Of a stretch of 15,637 bases of DNA, positions 5,399 through 13,022 are shown in pieces (within the stretch, counting starts at the first letter, position 1; each line of letters begins with the position of its first letter). Made by a program: the position numbers and the translations under genes. Source of the DNA: Planctomycetota bacterium. Its GTDB lineage: Bacteria; Planctomycetota; Phycisphaerae; FEN-1346. The notes beneath the pieces were generated by a model. The model searched no databases. It was given only the letters and a program-made list of their open reading frames with translations, and was not told where the DNA came from. The stretch covers positions 1 through 15,637 of the forward strand of contig JAPLMO010000495.1 of assembly GCA_026386995.1 (NCBI GenBank), written 5' to 3'.

Positions 5399-7228
5399 TC
5401 ACCAGACTTTGAGCACGAGCGGACCGGTTCCGGCATTCTCAAACGGCCCCGGTGCTGGATTCGTTTCATTTCTGCTCTTGCCGAAATAGTCGGTGTCAAC
5501 GCGAATCGGCGTGCCATCGGGGCGTTCGTAGGGCAGATTGGGGAGGGCCGCCTTGCCCAGCAGTTCGGTGGTCACGAGTTTGCGTGTTCTTTCGCCGGCC
5601 CAGGCTTTGTCGAACTTGACTTCCAGGTAGAAGCCGTCGGCCTTCTCGGCCAGTTTGAGCGCCGGATCGATCTCCGGTTTGACGAGCGGCTCTTTTTCGT
5701 GCTTGGACGGCTTGGCGCCTTTCGAGAACACGTTGCCGTCCATCCACACGGGCGACCTGGCCCCGTCGTATTGTCCCAGGTCGCCGCGCTCCACGAACAG
5801 ATTGTTGTAGTAGCGGTCGTCGCCGCCCGGGACGTTGCGGAGGCCCGCGACCTCCGTGGAGTGCGCCTTGTGGAACGGCGTCAAGCGACCCAATTCGGGT
5901 CGAAGCAGGATGCGCCCCGCCATCAGGTTGTGGACATAGGCGCCGCCTTCCGACATGTCGAGCACCGCTGTCGGGGAGAGGAAGATGTTGTTGTCCACCA
6001 GAAACGGGCCGTGATTCACTTCGACGAACAAGTCTTCGGATTGATTTTCGTGGAAGAGATTGGCGGTCACGCGCGTGCCCTGCGCCATCCAGTCCAGCCA
6101 GAGTCCGCGGCAGGTCCGGTAAATGTGATTGCGGCTGATCTCGGTATCAATGGCGGCGTGGAACTTGATGCCCGCCATCTCCGCGCCTGAGAACAACTGC
6201 CGGACATGGATGTCGTGGATGGTGTTGCCGGTCACAGTGCTGAACGCGGCGCCAAGGCTGCCGACGATGCCCGCTTGTTCGCAGTGCGAAATGGTGTTGT
6301 TGCGGACGACGTGGCCGCCGATGTTTTCCTTGGTCCAGGCGATGGCGTTTGCATGGCCGCGCTCGATGGTTTTGACGTAGCCCTCGGCGGAATTGGCCGA
6401 CGTGTTATCCCACTTGTCGCCGTGCTTCCCCAGCGCGATGCCCGAGCAAACCGAGTGGCTGACCACGTTGTTCTCGATGATCCAGCCCTTGCTCCAGTGG
6501 GTGCCGATCAGGCCGACCTGCTCGGCCGTTGGCGGCGCCCACTGCGTGGCCGCATGGCGCAGCGCGAACCCGCGCACGGTGATGTAGTTCATGCCCGGCT
6601 TTTCCGGATAGAAAACCGTTCGCCGCACGTTGATCTCCACCGGTTGCTCATTGGGATTGACGCCCTTGAACTGCGCCGAGATCGTGGTGTTCTCCTTATC
6701 CACCTCGCCAAACCAAAGCGGGGTGGCTCCCACAGGTTTGAGGACGTCGTCCAGTTTGCGCGCCTCGGCCAGCCATTCGCCGTTGAGATAGACGGCGCCG
6801 GTGTGATGCTGGCGGCCCCTGGCATTGAACCAGTCGCCGCGGATGAGGTCGCTGTAGGGATTGAAGGCGCCGAAGAACGCATTGGGAATGGTCACTTTCC
6901 AGACATCGTCCTGAACCTTCACCCAGTTCCTGACGGCTTCCGACCCCTTGATTTCGACCTTCTCGCCCGGTGCGGCTTGATAGACGATGCGCTTGGCGTC
7001 GGCTTCGCCCCCGCGCGGCGGGGCGATGCGTTCGCGGTAAACGCCTTCATGCACGGTGATGACGTCGCCCGGCTGCGCAAGGTCGGCGGCATGTTGGATC
7101 GTGCGGAGCGGGGCCGCCTGCGTGCCGGCGTTAGAGTCCTTGCCGCTCGGGGCAACGTGAAACTCGGCGGCGTGAGCGGCAACAGCGAGTGCGATGATGC
7201 CTGAGAACGTGATGGCTGCCATTTTCAT
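5399..7228 (-). CDS. Secreted right-handed parallel beta-helix protein, GH141-like
   Basis: This 609-residue protein has a signal peptide (1-20, cleavage near AHA|AEF). After it, EFHVAPSGKDSNAGTQAAPL (22-41) and the AADLAQPGDVITVHEGVYRE block (47-66) form the standard entry to parallel beta-helix carbohydrate enzymes. From about 215 to 430 come helix coils with asparagine ladders: IIENNVVSHS, HVVRNNTISHC, STVTGNTIHDI, TEISRNHIY, FLVDNNIFLS. Aromatic and acidic residues likely to line the cleft include GLWLDWMAQG (375-384) and SEDLFVEVNHG (397-407). The order of blocks resembles GH141, whose characterised members are an alpha-L-fucosidase acting on rhamnogalacturonan-II and a xylanase. A polysaccharide lyase cannot be excluded. 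The start at 7228 has GAGGAG six bases upstream. It lies 51 bases after the GH172 gene, as part of the operon. Fold is sure; family and substrate are inference. Confidence 0.85.
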   Translation of the reverse strand: MKMAAITFSGIIALAVAAHAAEFHVAPSGKDSNAGTQAAPLRTIQHAADLAQPGDVITVHEGVYRERIAPPRGGEADAKRIVYQAAPGEKVEIKGSEAVRNWVKVQDDVWKVTIPNAFFGAFNPYSDLIRGDWFNARGRQHHTGAVYLNGEWLAEARKLDDVLKPVGATPLWFGEVDKENTTISAQFKGVNPNEQPVEINVRRTVFYPEKPGMNYITVRGFALRHAATQWAPPTAEQVGLIGTHWSKGWIIENNVVSHSVCSGIALGKHGDKWDNTSANSAEGYVKTIERGHANAIAWTKENIGGHVVRNNTISHCEQAGIVGSLGAAFSTVTGNTIHDIHVRQLFSGAEMAGIKFHAAIDTEISRNHIYRTCRGLWLDWMAQGTRVTANLFHENQSEDLFVEVNHGPFLVDNNIFLSPTAVLDMSEGGAYVHNLMAGRILLRPELGRLTPFHKAHSTEVAGLRNVPGGDDRYYNNLFVERGDLGQYDGARSPVWMDGNVFSKGAKPSKHEKEPLVKPEIDPALKLAEKADGFYLEVKFDKAWAGERTRKLVTTELLGKAALPNLPYERPDGTPIRVDTDYFGKSRNETNPAPGPFENAGTGPLVLKVW

Positions 7229-7279
7229 TTTGCTCTCCTCATTTTCTGATCAGATGTGCAGGGTTCCAGTCACAGCGGT

Positions 7280-8341
7280 TCACGGGGCCGCGTAGTAATA
7301 GACGCAACTGCGGTACGGCACGTCGAGGCTCTTGCCTCCGACAAAGGGCTGGAGCGCGGGGGCCTTGCCCTTCCTGGCGCCGGCGTTGTACGGTTCACCC
7401 AGGTCGTGCTTGTAGGTCAGGCGGATCACGCAGGATTTTTTGAACGTGATCTTGTCCGTGTCGCGCGCGCGGACCATTGCGACAAGGGTTCCGCCTTTAG
7501 GCGTTTTCTCATGACGGACGATGGCTGAATAGAAGTCCGATTCGATTCCCTGGAAACCCCAGGAGTGACCGTAGAAATCCTCGCATCCGAGGCTCTCGCA
7601 GGTCGGCTCCTTGTCGCCGTCCAGGTAGATTTCGTGGTTCGCCTCGCAGGTTCCCTGGCCGTCGGCACACGATGGATGATCGCCTTCCAACTGGAGCGAA
7701 TGGGCGACGATGGCGCCCGGCGATTGGATGTCGCACAGCACCAGTTCTTCGTGGGGAAACTTGAAAGTCCCCTGCCGATACACGACCCTCAGATAGCCGG
7801 AATCTTTCGGGAGAGCCTTGACCTCATCCCACTGAACCTCCGTGTATCCCATGAGGTAGCGGTCGGTCGGATTCTCCACTTCGATCCGAATGTGCTTCTG
7901 AAACGGCATTGGGAGCCGGAAGTTGTGGGAGGCGCGAACCCGCGAGAAATAGATGGTGTGGTACGGCTTTGCCGCCGCCTGAATGTCGCCCAGGAAGTCC
8001 ATCAGCGGCATGTCGATGGCGGGCTTCTCCTGGCGATCGTACCAGACCCGAAGGAGGAGTTGGCCGGCATCACCGCCGGCGTAGTTGGATACGTGGAAGT
8101 TGGTCACGACGCCCGGCCCATCCTGGTCCAGGACCGTCACCTTGGAGTGCGGCGTCAGGGTCGGCGCATCGGGGTACTTGTCGAGCGTCCACGTCCGGGG
8201 AACGATGTGTGTCTTGGCGTCCGGGATTGCGGTAATCTTCTGCCAGCCTCCCGGATCGGTCTGGGCGGGCAACACACCCGCCGCCGCCAGCAAAGTTCCG
8301 GCGGCGATGAGTCCAACCACACTTCTTGCTTTCAAAGTCAT
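7280..8341 (-). CDS. DUF2961 protein, glycoside hydrolase family 172-like, secreted
   Basis: This 353-residue protein has a signal peptide (1-27, LPAQ then TDP). DUF2961 marks follow in order: DGPGVVTNFHVS (74-85), RVWYDRQEKPAIDMPLMDFLG (98-118), FRLPMPFQKHIRIEVEN (141-157), and EIYLDGDKEPT (237-247) followed by CEDFYG (253-258). E237 and E254 sit where GH172 enzymes carry their two acidic catalytic residues. The usual GTGTED reads ESLGCED here, so the loop is atypical. Characterised GH172 enzymes act on furanosides: difructose anhydride I, D-arabinofuranose and related sugars. They form hexamers through a jelly-roll-like fold. The length is typical for a single-domain member. AAGGAAGG precedes the ATG at 8341. 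It begins only 24 bases after the GH-A/GH43 gene ends, so the two are almost certainly co-transcribed. Confidence 0.88.
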   Translation of the reverse strand: MTLKARSVVGLIAAGTLLAAAGVLPAQTDPGGWQKITAIPDAKTHIVPRTWTLDKYPDAPTLTPHSKVTVLDQDGPGVVTNFHVSNYAGGDAGQLLLRVWYDRQEKPAIDMPLMDFLGDIQAAAKPYHTIYFSRVRASHNFRLPMPFQKHIRIEVENPTDRYLMGYTEVQWDEVKALPKDSGYLRVVYRQGTFKFPHEELVLCDIQSPGAIVAHSLQLEGDHPSCADGQGTCEANHEIYLDGDKEPTCESLGCEDFYGHSWGFQGIESDFYSAIVRHEKTPKGGTLVAMVRARDTDKITFKKSCVIRLTYKHDLGEPYNAGARKGKAPALQPFVGGKSLDVPYRSCVYYYAAP

Positions 8342-8365
8342 GGCAACCTTCCTTGTACCGCGATT

Positions 8366-10339
8366 CTATCTGATGGGCGCCGGCCTTGGCTCCCCGTCCA
8401 GGCCGAACTCGATTCGCAGGAGGCCGGGTCTTTCCTTGAACGGGGCATCCTTGTCGTTGCCGAAGAACGTGCTCCACCACTGCCCGCCCGTGTCCTTGAA
8501 GAACATATTGTGCCCGCCATGCGGGACCGCCAGGTAGCGGTCGCCGTAGGGGCCGTAGAGGTCCTTGGAACTGGCGACGTAGCAATGGTAGCGGTCGTCG
8601 GTGAAGTCCGCGCAAGACAGGTAATAGCGGCCGTTCGCCTTGAAGATGAACGCCCCCTCAAAGCCGACGCGGCCGGCGTTGGCGGGTTTCAGGAACCTGG
8701 GCTTCTCGGCCAAACCGCTCATATCGTCTTTCAGGCGCGCGATCTTGCCGTCCTGGTAGACGAAGTACGCCCTGCCGTCATCATCACAGAAGAGTGAAGC
8801 GTCTATCTCGCCGGTAAGCGGGCCGTCGGGCTTGATATCCACATAGGGTCCCTCGGGTTTGCCGGTGGAACTCTTGAGGATGCCGGTGCCCTGGTAGTTC
8901 ACGCAGTAGGCGATCCAGAACGTCTTGTTGAAGTAGTGAATTTCCGGCGCCCAGATGGCCTGATTCTCTCCCTTCTTCTTCTGCCACGTCATGTCCTTCT
9001 CGAACGACCAGATGAGGCCCAGCGGTTCCCAGGTCTTCAGATCTCTGGACTTCCACATCCGGATCCCCTCGTTGGTTTTCCACCAGGTGGGAGCGCCGGT
9101 GGTGCCTATGAGATAGTAGGTCCCGTCCGGGCCGACGCAGATGCTGGTGTCGCGCACCGGAAAATCGAAGAGCGGCTTGAGGCGGTTCGTGCCGGGGGCG
9201 TCGGTGAACTTGCGGACAAACGCCACCTCGTCCGCGTTCTTAGGCGAGCCGTCCCGCCGCAGCAGGTCGTGGAACCAAACTTTCGGTTCGGGCGCATCCT
9301 TCGGCGACCCCCACCCGTACTGACACTGGGTGCGGCCGTTGACCAGGCCCCAGTTGTAGCAGCCGACTTTCTCCTCCCTGAACAGGGGCAGTTCGGTTTC
9401 GTACTTGCTGCCCGTGGTCCGCGCCATCCATTCGGTGCAGATAACGGGCCTGCCGCGCTTCTTGAGATCGGCGATGCGGTTCTTCATGCCGGCATTGTCG
9501 CCATAGAAATGGAAACTGATCACATCCGAGAGTTCGATCTGCCTGTCGCTGAGTTCCTTTGTGCCGCCCCAAACGCCGATGGTCAAAGGCTGAGAGGGTT
9601 GGGCCTGGCGCGCCCAGTCGAACACCGCCTCGACGAGCGGCAGGCTCTTGTTGCCCATCCCGGAGTTGCCGGGTTCGTTGTAAAGGTCCCAGAGCACAAT
9701 TCGCCTGTCGCTGCTGAAACTGCCGACCATGTCCTTTACATACTTCTCCAACTCGGGCCACGCCGACTTGTCCGTCACGAGTTTCAAACCGGGGCTGGGC
9801 ACCCAGCGGCCGTTGGACTTACCCGGCACCGGGTCATCCTGTTTGCCGGGATAGGGGTCGCGGCCGGCATCGAAGGCGCAATCGTCGAAGAGGACCGGCA
9901 TGACGCTGATCCCGTGTTTTTCGGCGATTGACAGGAATTGGTCGAAGCGGCTCTTGAGGCCCTTGGGGTCCTGTTTCCAAACGATGTATTGGATGAAGAC
10001 CCGGCAGGAGTTGTAGCCTAGCCCTTCGGCCCAGGCCAGTTCGCGGTCGATGGTTTTGGGATCGAAGGTCTCGGCCTGCCACATTTCGGTGTCGTTCACG
10101 GCGGTGCTGGGCACGAAGTTGCAGCCCATCAGCCAGGGCTGCCGGTCGTACCACTGCCGGGCTTGCTCTTCCGTCATCGGGGCGCGGATGGAGGCGGCAG
10201 GCGCAGCCTGCTGCGCGGGGGCAACGCCGGGGACCACCGCGAGCGGCGAGAAAACAAGACTAAGAAACACCGCTCGTCGGCTCAGGCGGGCGAGGATTGC
10301 CGCCAGGTTACGGATGAAGTGCGAATGCGTGCATTGCAT
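8366..10339 (-). CDS. Two-domain glycoside hydrolase: GH-A clan TIM barrel fused to GH43-like beta-propeller
   Basis: This 657-residue exported protein has an N-terminal hydrophobic segment (about 23-43, ending APAQQ). Residues 56-365 form a TIM-barrel hydrolase of clan GH-A type. LWDLYNEPG (216-224) supplies the acid/base E222, ISFHFYG lies at 274-280, and VICTEW (299-304) supplies the nucleophile E303. Such domains are often labelled 1,4-beta-xylanase without proof. Residues 385-657 form a five-bladed GH43-type propeller with all three expected acids: D397 (VRDTSI), D513 (EIDASLF) and E561 (FEGAFIF), plus HGGHN (608-611 region). Both active sites look intact, so two linkages may be cut by one polypeptide. 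GGGAG precedes the ATG at 10339. It sits between the DUF6288-like gene and GH172. GH43 members commonly cleave arabinofuranosides, xylosides or galactosides; the substrate here is open. Confidence 0.9.
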   Translation of the reverse strand: MQCTHSHFIRNLAAILARLSRRAVFLSLVFSPLAVVPGVAPAQQAAPAASIRAPMTEEQARQWYDRQPWLMGCNFVPSTAVNDTEMWQAETFDPKTIDRELAWAEGLGYNSCRVFIQYIVWKQDPKGLKSRFDQFLSIAEKHGISVMPVLFDDCAFDAGRDPYPGKQDDPVPGKSNGRWVPSPGLKLVTDKSAWPELEKYVKDMVGSFSSDRRIVLWDLYNEPGNSGMGNKSLPLVEAVFDWARQAQPSQPLTIGVWGGTKELSDRQIELSDVISFHFYGDNAGMKNRIADLKKRGRPVICTEWMARTTGSKYETELPLFREEKVGCYNWGLVNGRTQCQYGWGSPKDAPEPKVWFHDLLRRDGSPKNADEVAFVRKFTDAPGTNRLKPLFDFPVRDTSICVGPDGTYYLIGTTGAPTWWKTNEGIRMWKSRDLKTWEPLGLIWSFEKDMTWQKKKGENQAIWAPEIHYFNKTFWIAYCVNYQGTGILKSSTGKPEGPYVDIKPDGPLTGEIDASLFCDDDGRAYFVYQDGKIARLKDDMSGLAEKPRFLKPANAGRVGFEGAFIFKANGRYYLSCADFTDDRYHCYVASSKDLYGPYGDRYLAVPHGGHNMFFKDTGGQWWSTFFGNDKDAPFKERPGLLRIEFGLDGEPRPAPIR

Positions 10340-10376
10340 GGGATACTCCCTTGAAGCAGGTACTATCTGTTTGCAT

Positions 10377-10395
10377 GGTCCTCAGGCCGAGGACC
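10377..10395. repeat. Hairpin in the gap between the DUF6288-like gene and the GH-A/GH43 gene
   Basis: GGTCCTC (10377-10383) and GAGGACC (10389-10395) are perfect complements around a five-base loop. It lies in the transcribed strand gap, about 38 bases before the GH-A/GH43 start. It has no U-run, so it is more likely a processing or stability element than a terminator. Confidence 0.45.
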
Positions 10396-10442
10396 TCTAG
10401 AATGCGACGGCAAGTGCCTACACCCCGTGATGAGACCTCCTG

Positions 10443-12956
10443 TCATTTCCGCCGATTCGCATTGGGCTGGAGCGGTGCAATGCTCCGCAACTCGGGCTGC
10501 GTTGTGGCGGCTTCAATGGCCTTGATGGCCGTTTCGACTGCGGCGACTCGCCGATTATTGAGTTCGCCGCCGGGAAATTCCCCCTTCTTGCACTGATCGT
10601 TCAGGGCCACGATCAACTCTTTCAACTCCGGCACCGCCTGGCGGGCGGCCTTGCCATAGGTCACCAACTCCTTCATGATCTCTCCCGTCCTGCTCTCGCT
10701 GCCGTGGCCGCCCTGGGTTTTCGCGAAGATGATGCCCGCTTCGATGCCCTCTTTGAAGTGATATTTCGTCAATGCCTTGAATCCGCCCATGCGGATCTCG
10801 TTGCCGAACATCGTGTCCGCCGGGCACCGCGTCTTGACGGCAGCCAGTATGTCCGGCGCCAGCGCCTGCACATCCTCCACGGTGAGCCGGTGCTCGAAAA
10901 GGTCTCTCAGCGTGGCCCGCGCCATGCCGTCCGCGTTCCTTGAAACAGCCCGGATCGCCGGGTAGAGCAGTTCGGGATCGACTTCCTTGATGGAATGCCG
11001 CAACAGTCCCTGGAACAGGGCCGCAGCCAGTTCGCCGTGCGTGAGTTGGATTGGATCGTCCCATACGATCGGCTGGAGGGGCTCGGCGGTTTTGGCGACC
11101 GCCCTGAGCATGTCGGGGACGACTGGTTTCGCCGTATCGCCCATGTTCTTGAGGGCATTCGCCGCCTTGAGGCGCAGCCAGCGGTCTTCGTGGGTGAGCA
11201 GACGGACCAATACGGGCAAGGCTTCCGCACTTTTGATGTAGCCGAGTGTTTCGCAGGCTCCCTGGCGGACATGCGCATCTCTGCCTTCCGCCAAAGCGAT
11301 CAGTTGGGGCACCATCGCCTTCGCCTCGGGACGCTTGGCGAGTTCCTCCGCCGCCCAACCGCGGGCGACCGGCGACCAGTCGCCCAGCGCGGCGAGGAGT
11401 TCCTCCGTGCTCCTGGCCTTGCGGTCCAGATCGAAGCGGCCGGAGGCGATGGCCTCGGCCACGTCCTTCTTGCTGAGCCAGATTGCCTGATTCGCGTCCT
11501 TGCCGGTGATGCAGAGTTTCTTCAGGGGCAGGGAATACGTGAGGACATAGGTGGCCGTCGGGCTCAGGCCGCAGTAACTGCTCTTGCCGTAGTAGGTGTT
11601 GTCGTCCGTCCTGCCGGCTCCGTATTGTTCGCCGCCGTCGTAGGTGAACGAACCGTCGCAGCGCCGCACGAGGTCCAGGTGCCATGAGGCTTCCTTGATA
11701 AAGGCCGTCGTCGCGGCAGGTCCGCCGGTATTGGCGCCCAGCGCGCCCCACAGATAACTGAATCCCTGGCCGGTGTGTCCGTATTCCCGGTTCTTGTAGG
11801 ACGCGGTGACCATCTTTGCGAAAAACTGCGTCTCCCTGATCCGGTTTCCCTGAACGGCAAACAACACGGCGGCCATGGCGTTCTTGCCGTTGTTGTCGTG
11901 GTACGGCCACGGCAGGTGTTCGCCGTAAGGAATCGCCCCCTTGTCCACGAAGTAGCCGAAGAACCTGGAGGCTCTTCCGATGGCGGGATCGATCTCCGGA
12001 TCCTGCACGCCGCACTTCTTGCCCATGACGATTGCGATGTTGCCCACCAGTCCCGCCGCGTTCACGGGGCCGTAGGGAGGGATCGACCCGTGGAGTTTGC
12101 CCTCGGGCGACGGGGGTGCAATACCATGCCCGAAAGTGCCATACATGCCCTGCCCCTTGGCGAGGGTGATCGTGTATTCATTGATGGCGTGCAGCACTTC
12201 CTTGTCGCCGGTGAGCAGGTAATACTCGCAGAGGAAGATGTTCCGGTATCCCCAGTCCCACACCACCATCCCGTCTTTCAATTCCAGTTTCAGCGTCTGG
12301 GGAGCCATCTTCCGGGCAATCTCCCGCACTCTGGGCAGGTAGTCGGGATTGCCGCTGGCCATCAGCGCGAGGCCGTTCACCGCTCCCCACAGGCCATTCT
12401 CCAGCGGCTCCTTCTCCAGCACTTTGCAGGCGTCCTCGAGGATCAGTTTCGACTTGGGGCAATTGTATGGCGCGGTGTCGCTGTAGGTCCCCATGACTCT
12501 CAGTTTGAGTTGCACCTCTTCGGTCTTGCCCGCCCGCCAGCGGGTCAGCTTCAGGATGCCTTTATTGGCTGCCTTCTCGGCTTCCTGAATTGCCATTGCG
12601 ATGCTCTTGCGGGCGTCGTCCGTGAACAGTTTGCCGCCGGCGCCGAGGATAACGTCGTCCACTTTCATCACGCCGTCCGCCGGCGACTTTGCCCCGACAT
12701 GCGTGACCAGAATCTGGCGGCTGGCCGTCGTCGTCCGACCCTGCACGCTCTCGAGGAAGTTGTCGGGCCTGGTATAAATCCACCCGCGAAGCCCCGTGGC
12801 GCCGAGATTGTAGGTCAACTCGCGATCGACCGTGTTGCTCTGAGTAAGATCCGGCGGCACCCGCGGCGGCTCAGCGACAAGTTGACTGCCGCATGCCAGC
12901 GCGATGGCGACAACGAGGGAGGCTGCGCACAGACGTGTTTTTCGCATCTTTCGCAT
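10443..12956 (-). CDS. Secreted DUF6288-type protein: PDZ, alpha-alpha toroid and HEAT repeats
   Basis: This 837-residue protein begins with a signal peptide (MRKMRKTRLC, then hydrophobic to about 28). The segment NLGATGLRGWIY (50-61) opens the mature protein. Residues 77-153 form a PDZ-like domain (ILVTHVGAKSPADGVMKVDD at 82-101, then LGAGGKLF). Residues 165-480 are rich in paired helices with conserved aromatics (WDWGYRNIFLCEYYLLTGD 233-251, GHTGQGFSYLWGALG 393-407, ATYVLTYSLPLKKL 468-481), suggesting an alpha-alpha toroid like those in lyases and glucuronyl hydrolases. Residues 516-612 and beyond carry HEAT-type repeats (HVRQGACETLGYIKSAEALP, WLRLKAANALKNMG). I recall this architecture as DUF6288, which has no known function. 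AGGAGA lies about seven bases before the ATG at 12956. It sits 66 bases after the esterase. A role in binding or cleaving the same polysaccharide is inferred from context only. Confidence 0.85.
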   Translation of the reverse strand: MRKMRKTRLCAASLVVAIALACGSQLVAEPPRVPPDLTQSNTVDRELTYNLGATGLRGWIYTRPDNFLESVQGRTTTASRQILVTHVGAKSPADGVMKVDDVILGAGGKLFTDDARKSIAMAIQEAEKAANKGILKLTRWRAGKTEEVQLKLRVMGTYSDTAPYNCPKSKLILEDACKVLEKEPLENGLWGAVNGLALMASGNPDYLPRVREIARKMAPQTLKLELKDGMVVWDWGYRNIFLCEYYLLTGDKEVLHAINEYTITLAKGQGMYGTFGHGIAPPSPEGKLHGSIPPYGPVNAAGLVGNIAIVMGKKCGVQDPEIDPAIGRASRFFGYFVDKGAIPYGEHLPWPYHDNNGKNAMAAVLFAVQGNRIRETQFFAKMVTASYKNREYGHTGQGFSYLWGALGANTGGPAATTAFIKEASWHLDLVRRCDGSFTYDGGEQYGAGRTDDNTYYGKSSYCGLSPTATYVLTYSLPLKKLCITGKDANQAIWLSKKDVAEAIASGRFDLDRKARSTEELLAALGDWSPVARGWAAEELAKRPEAKAMVPQLIALAEGRDAHVRQGACETLGYIKSAEALPVLVRLLTHEDRWLRLKAANALKNMGDTAKPVVPDMLRAVAKTAEPLQPIVWDDPIQLTHGELAAALFQGLLRHSIKEVDPELLYPAIRAVSRNADGMARATLRDLFEHRLTVEDVQALAPDILAAVKTRCPADTMFGNEIRMGGFKALTKYHFKEGIEAGIIFAKTQGGHGSESRTGEIMKELVTYGKAARQAVPELKELIVALNDQCKKGEFPGGELNNRRVAAVETAIKAIEAATTQPELRSIAPLQPNANRRK

Positions 12957-13022
12957 GACACTTCTCCTATGGGTTCGTGCTATCCTGTCGGCCTGTTTCC
13001 GCTAAAGCACAACTGCCTATCT

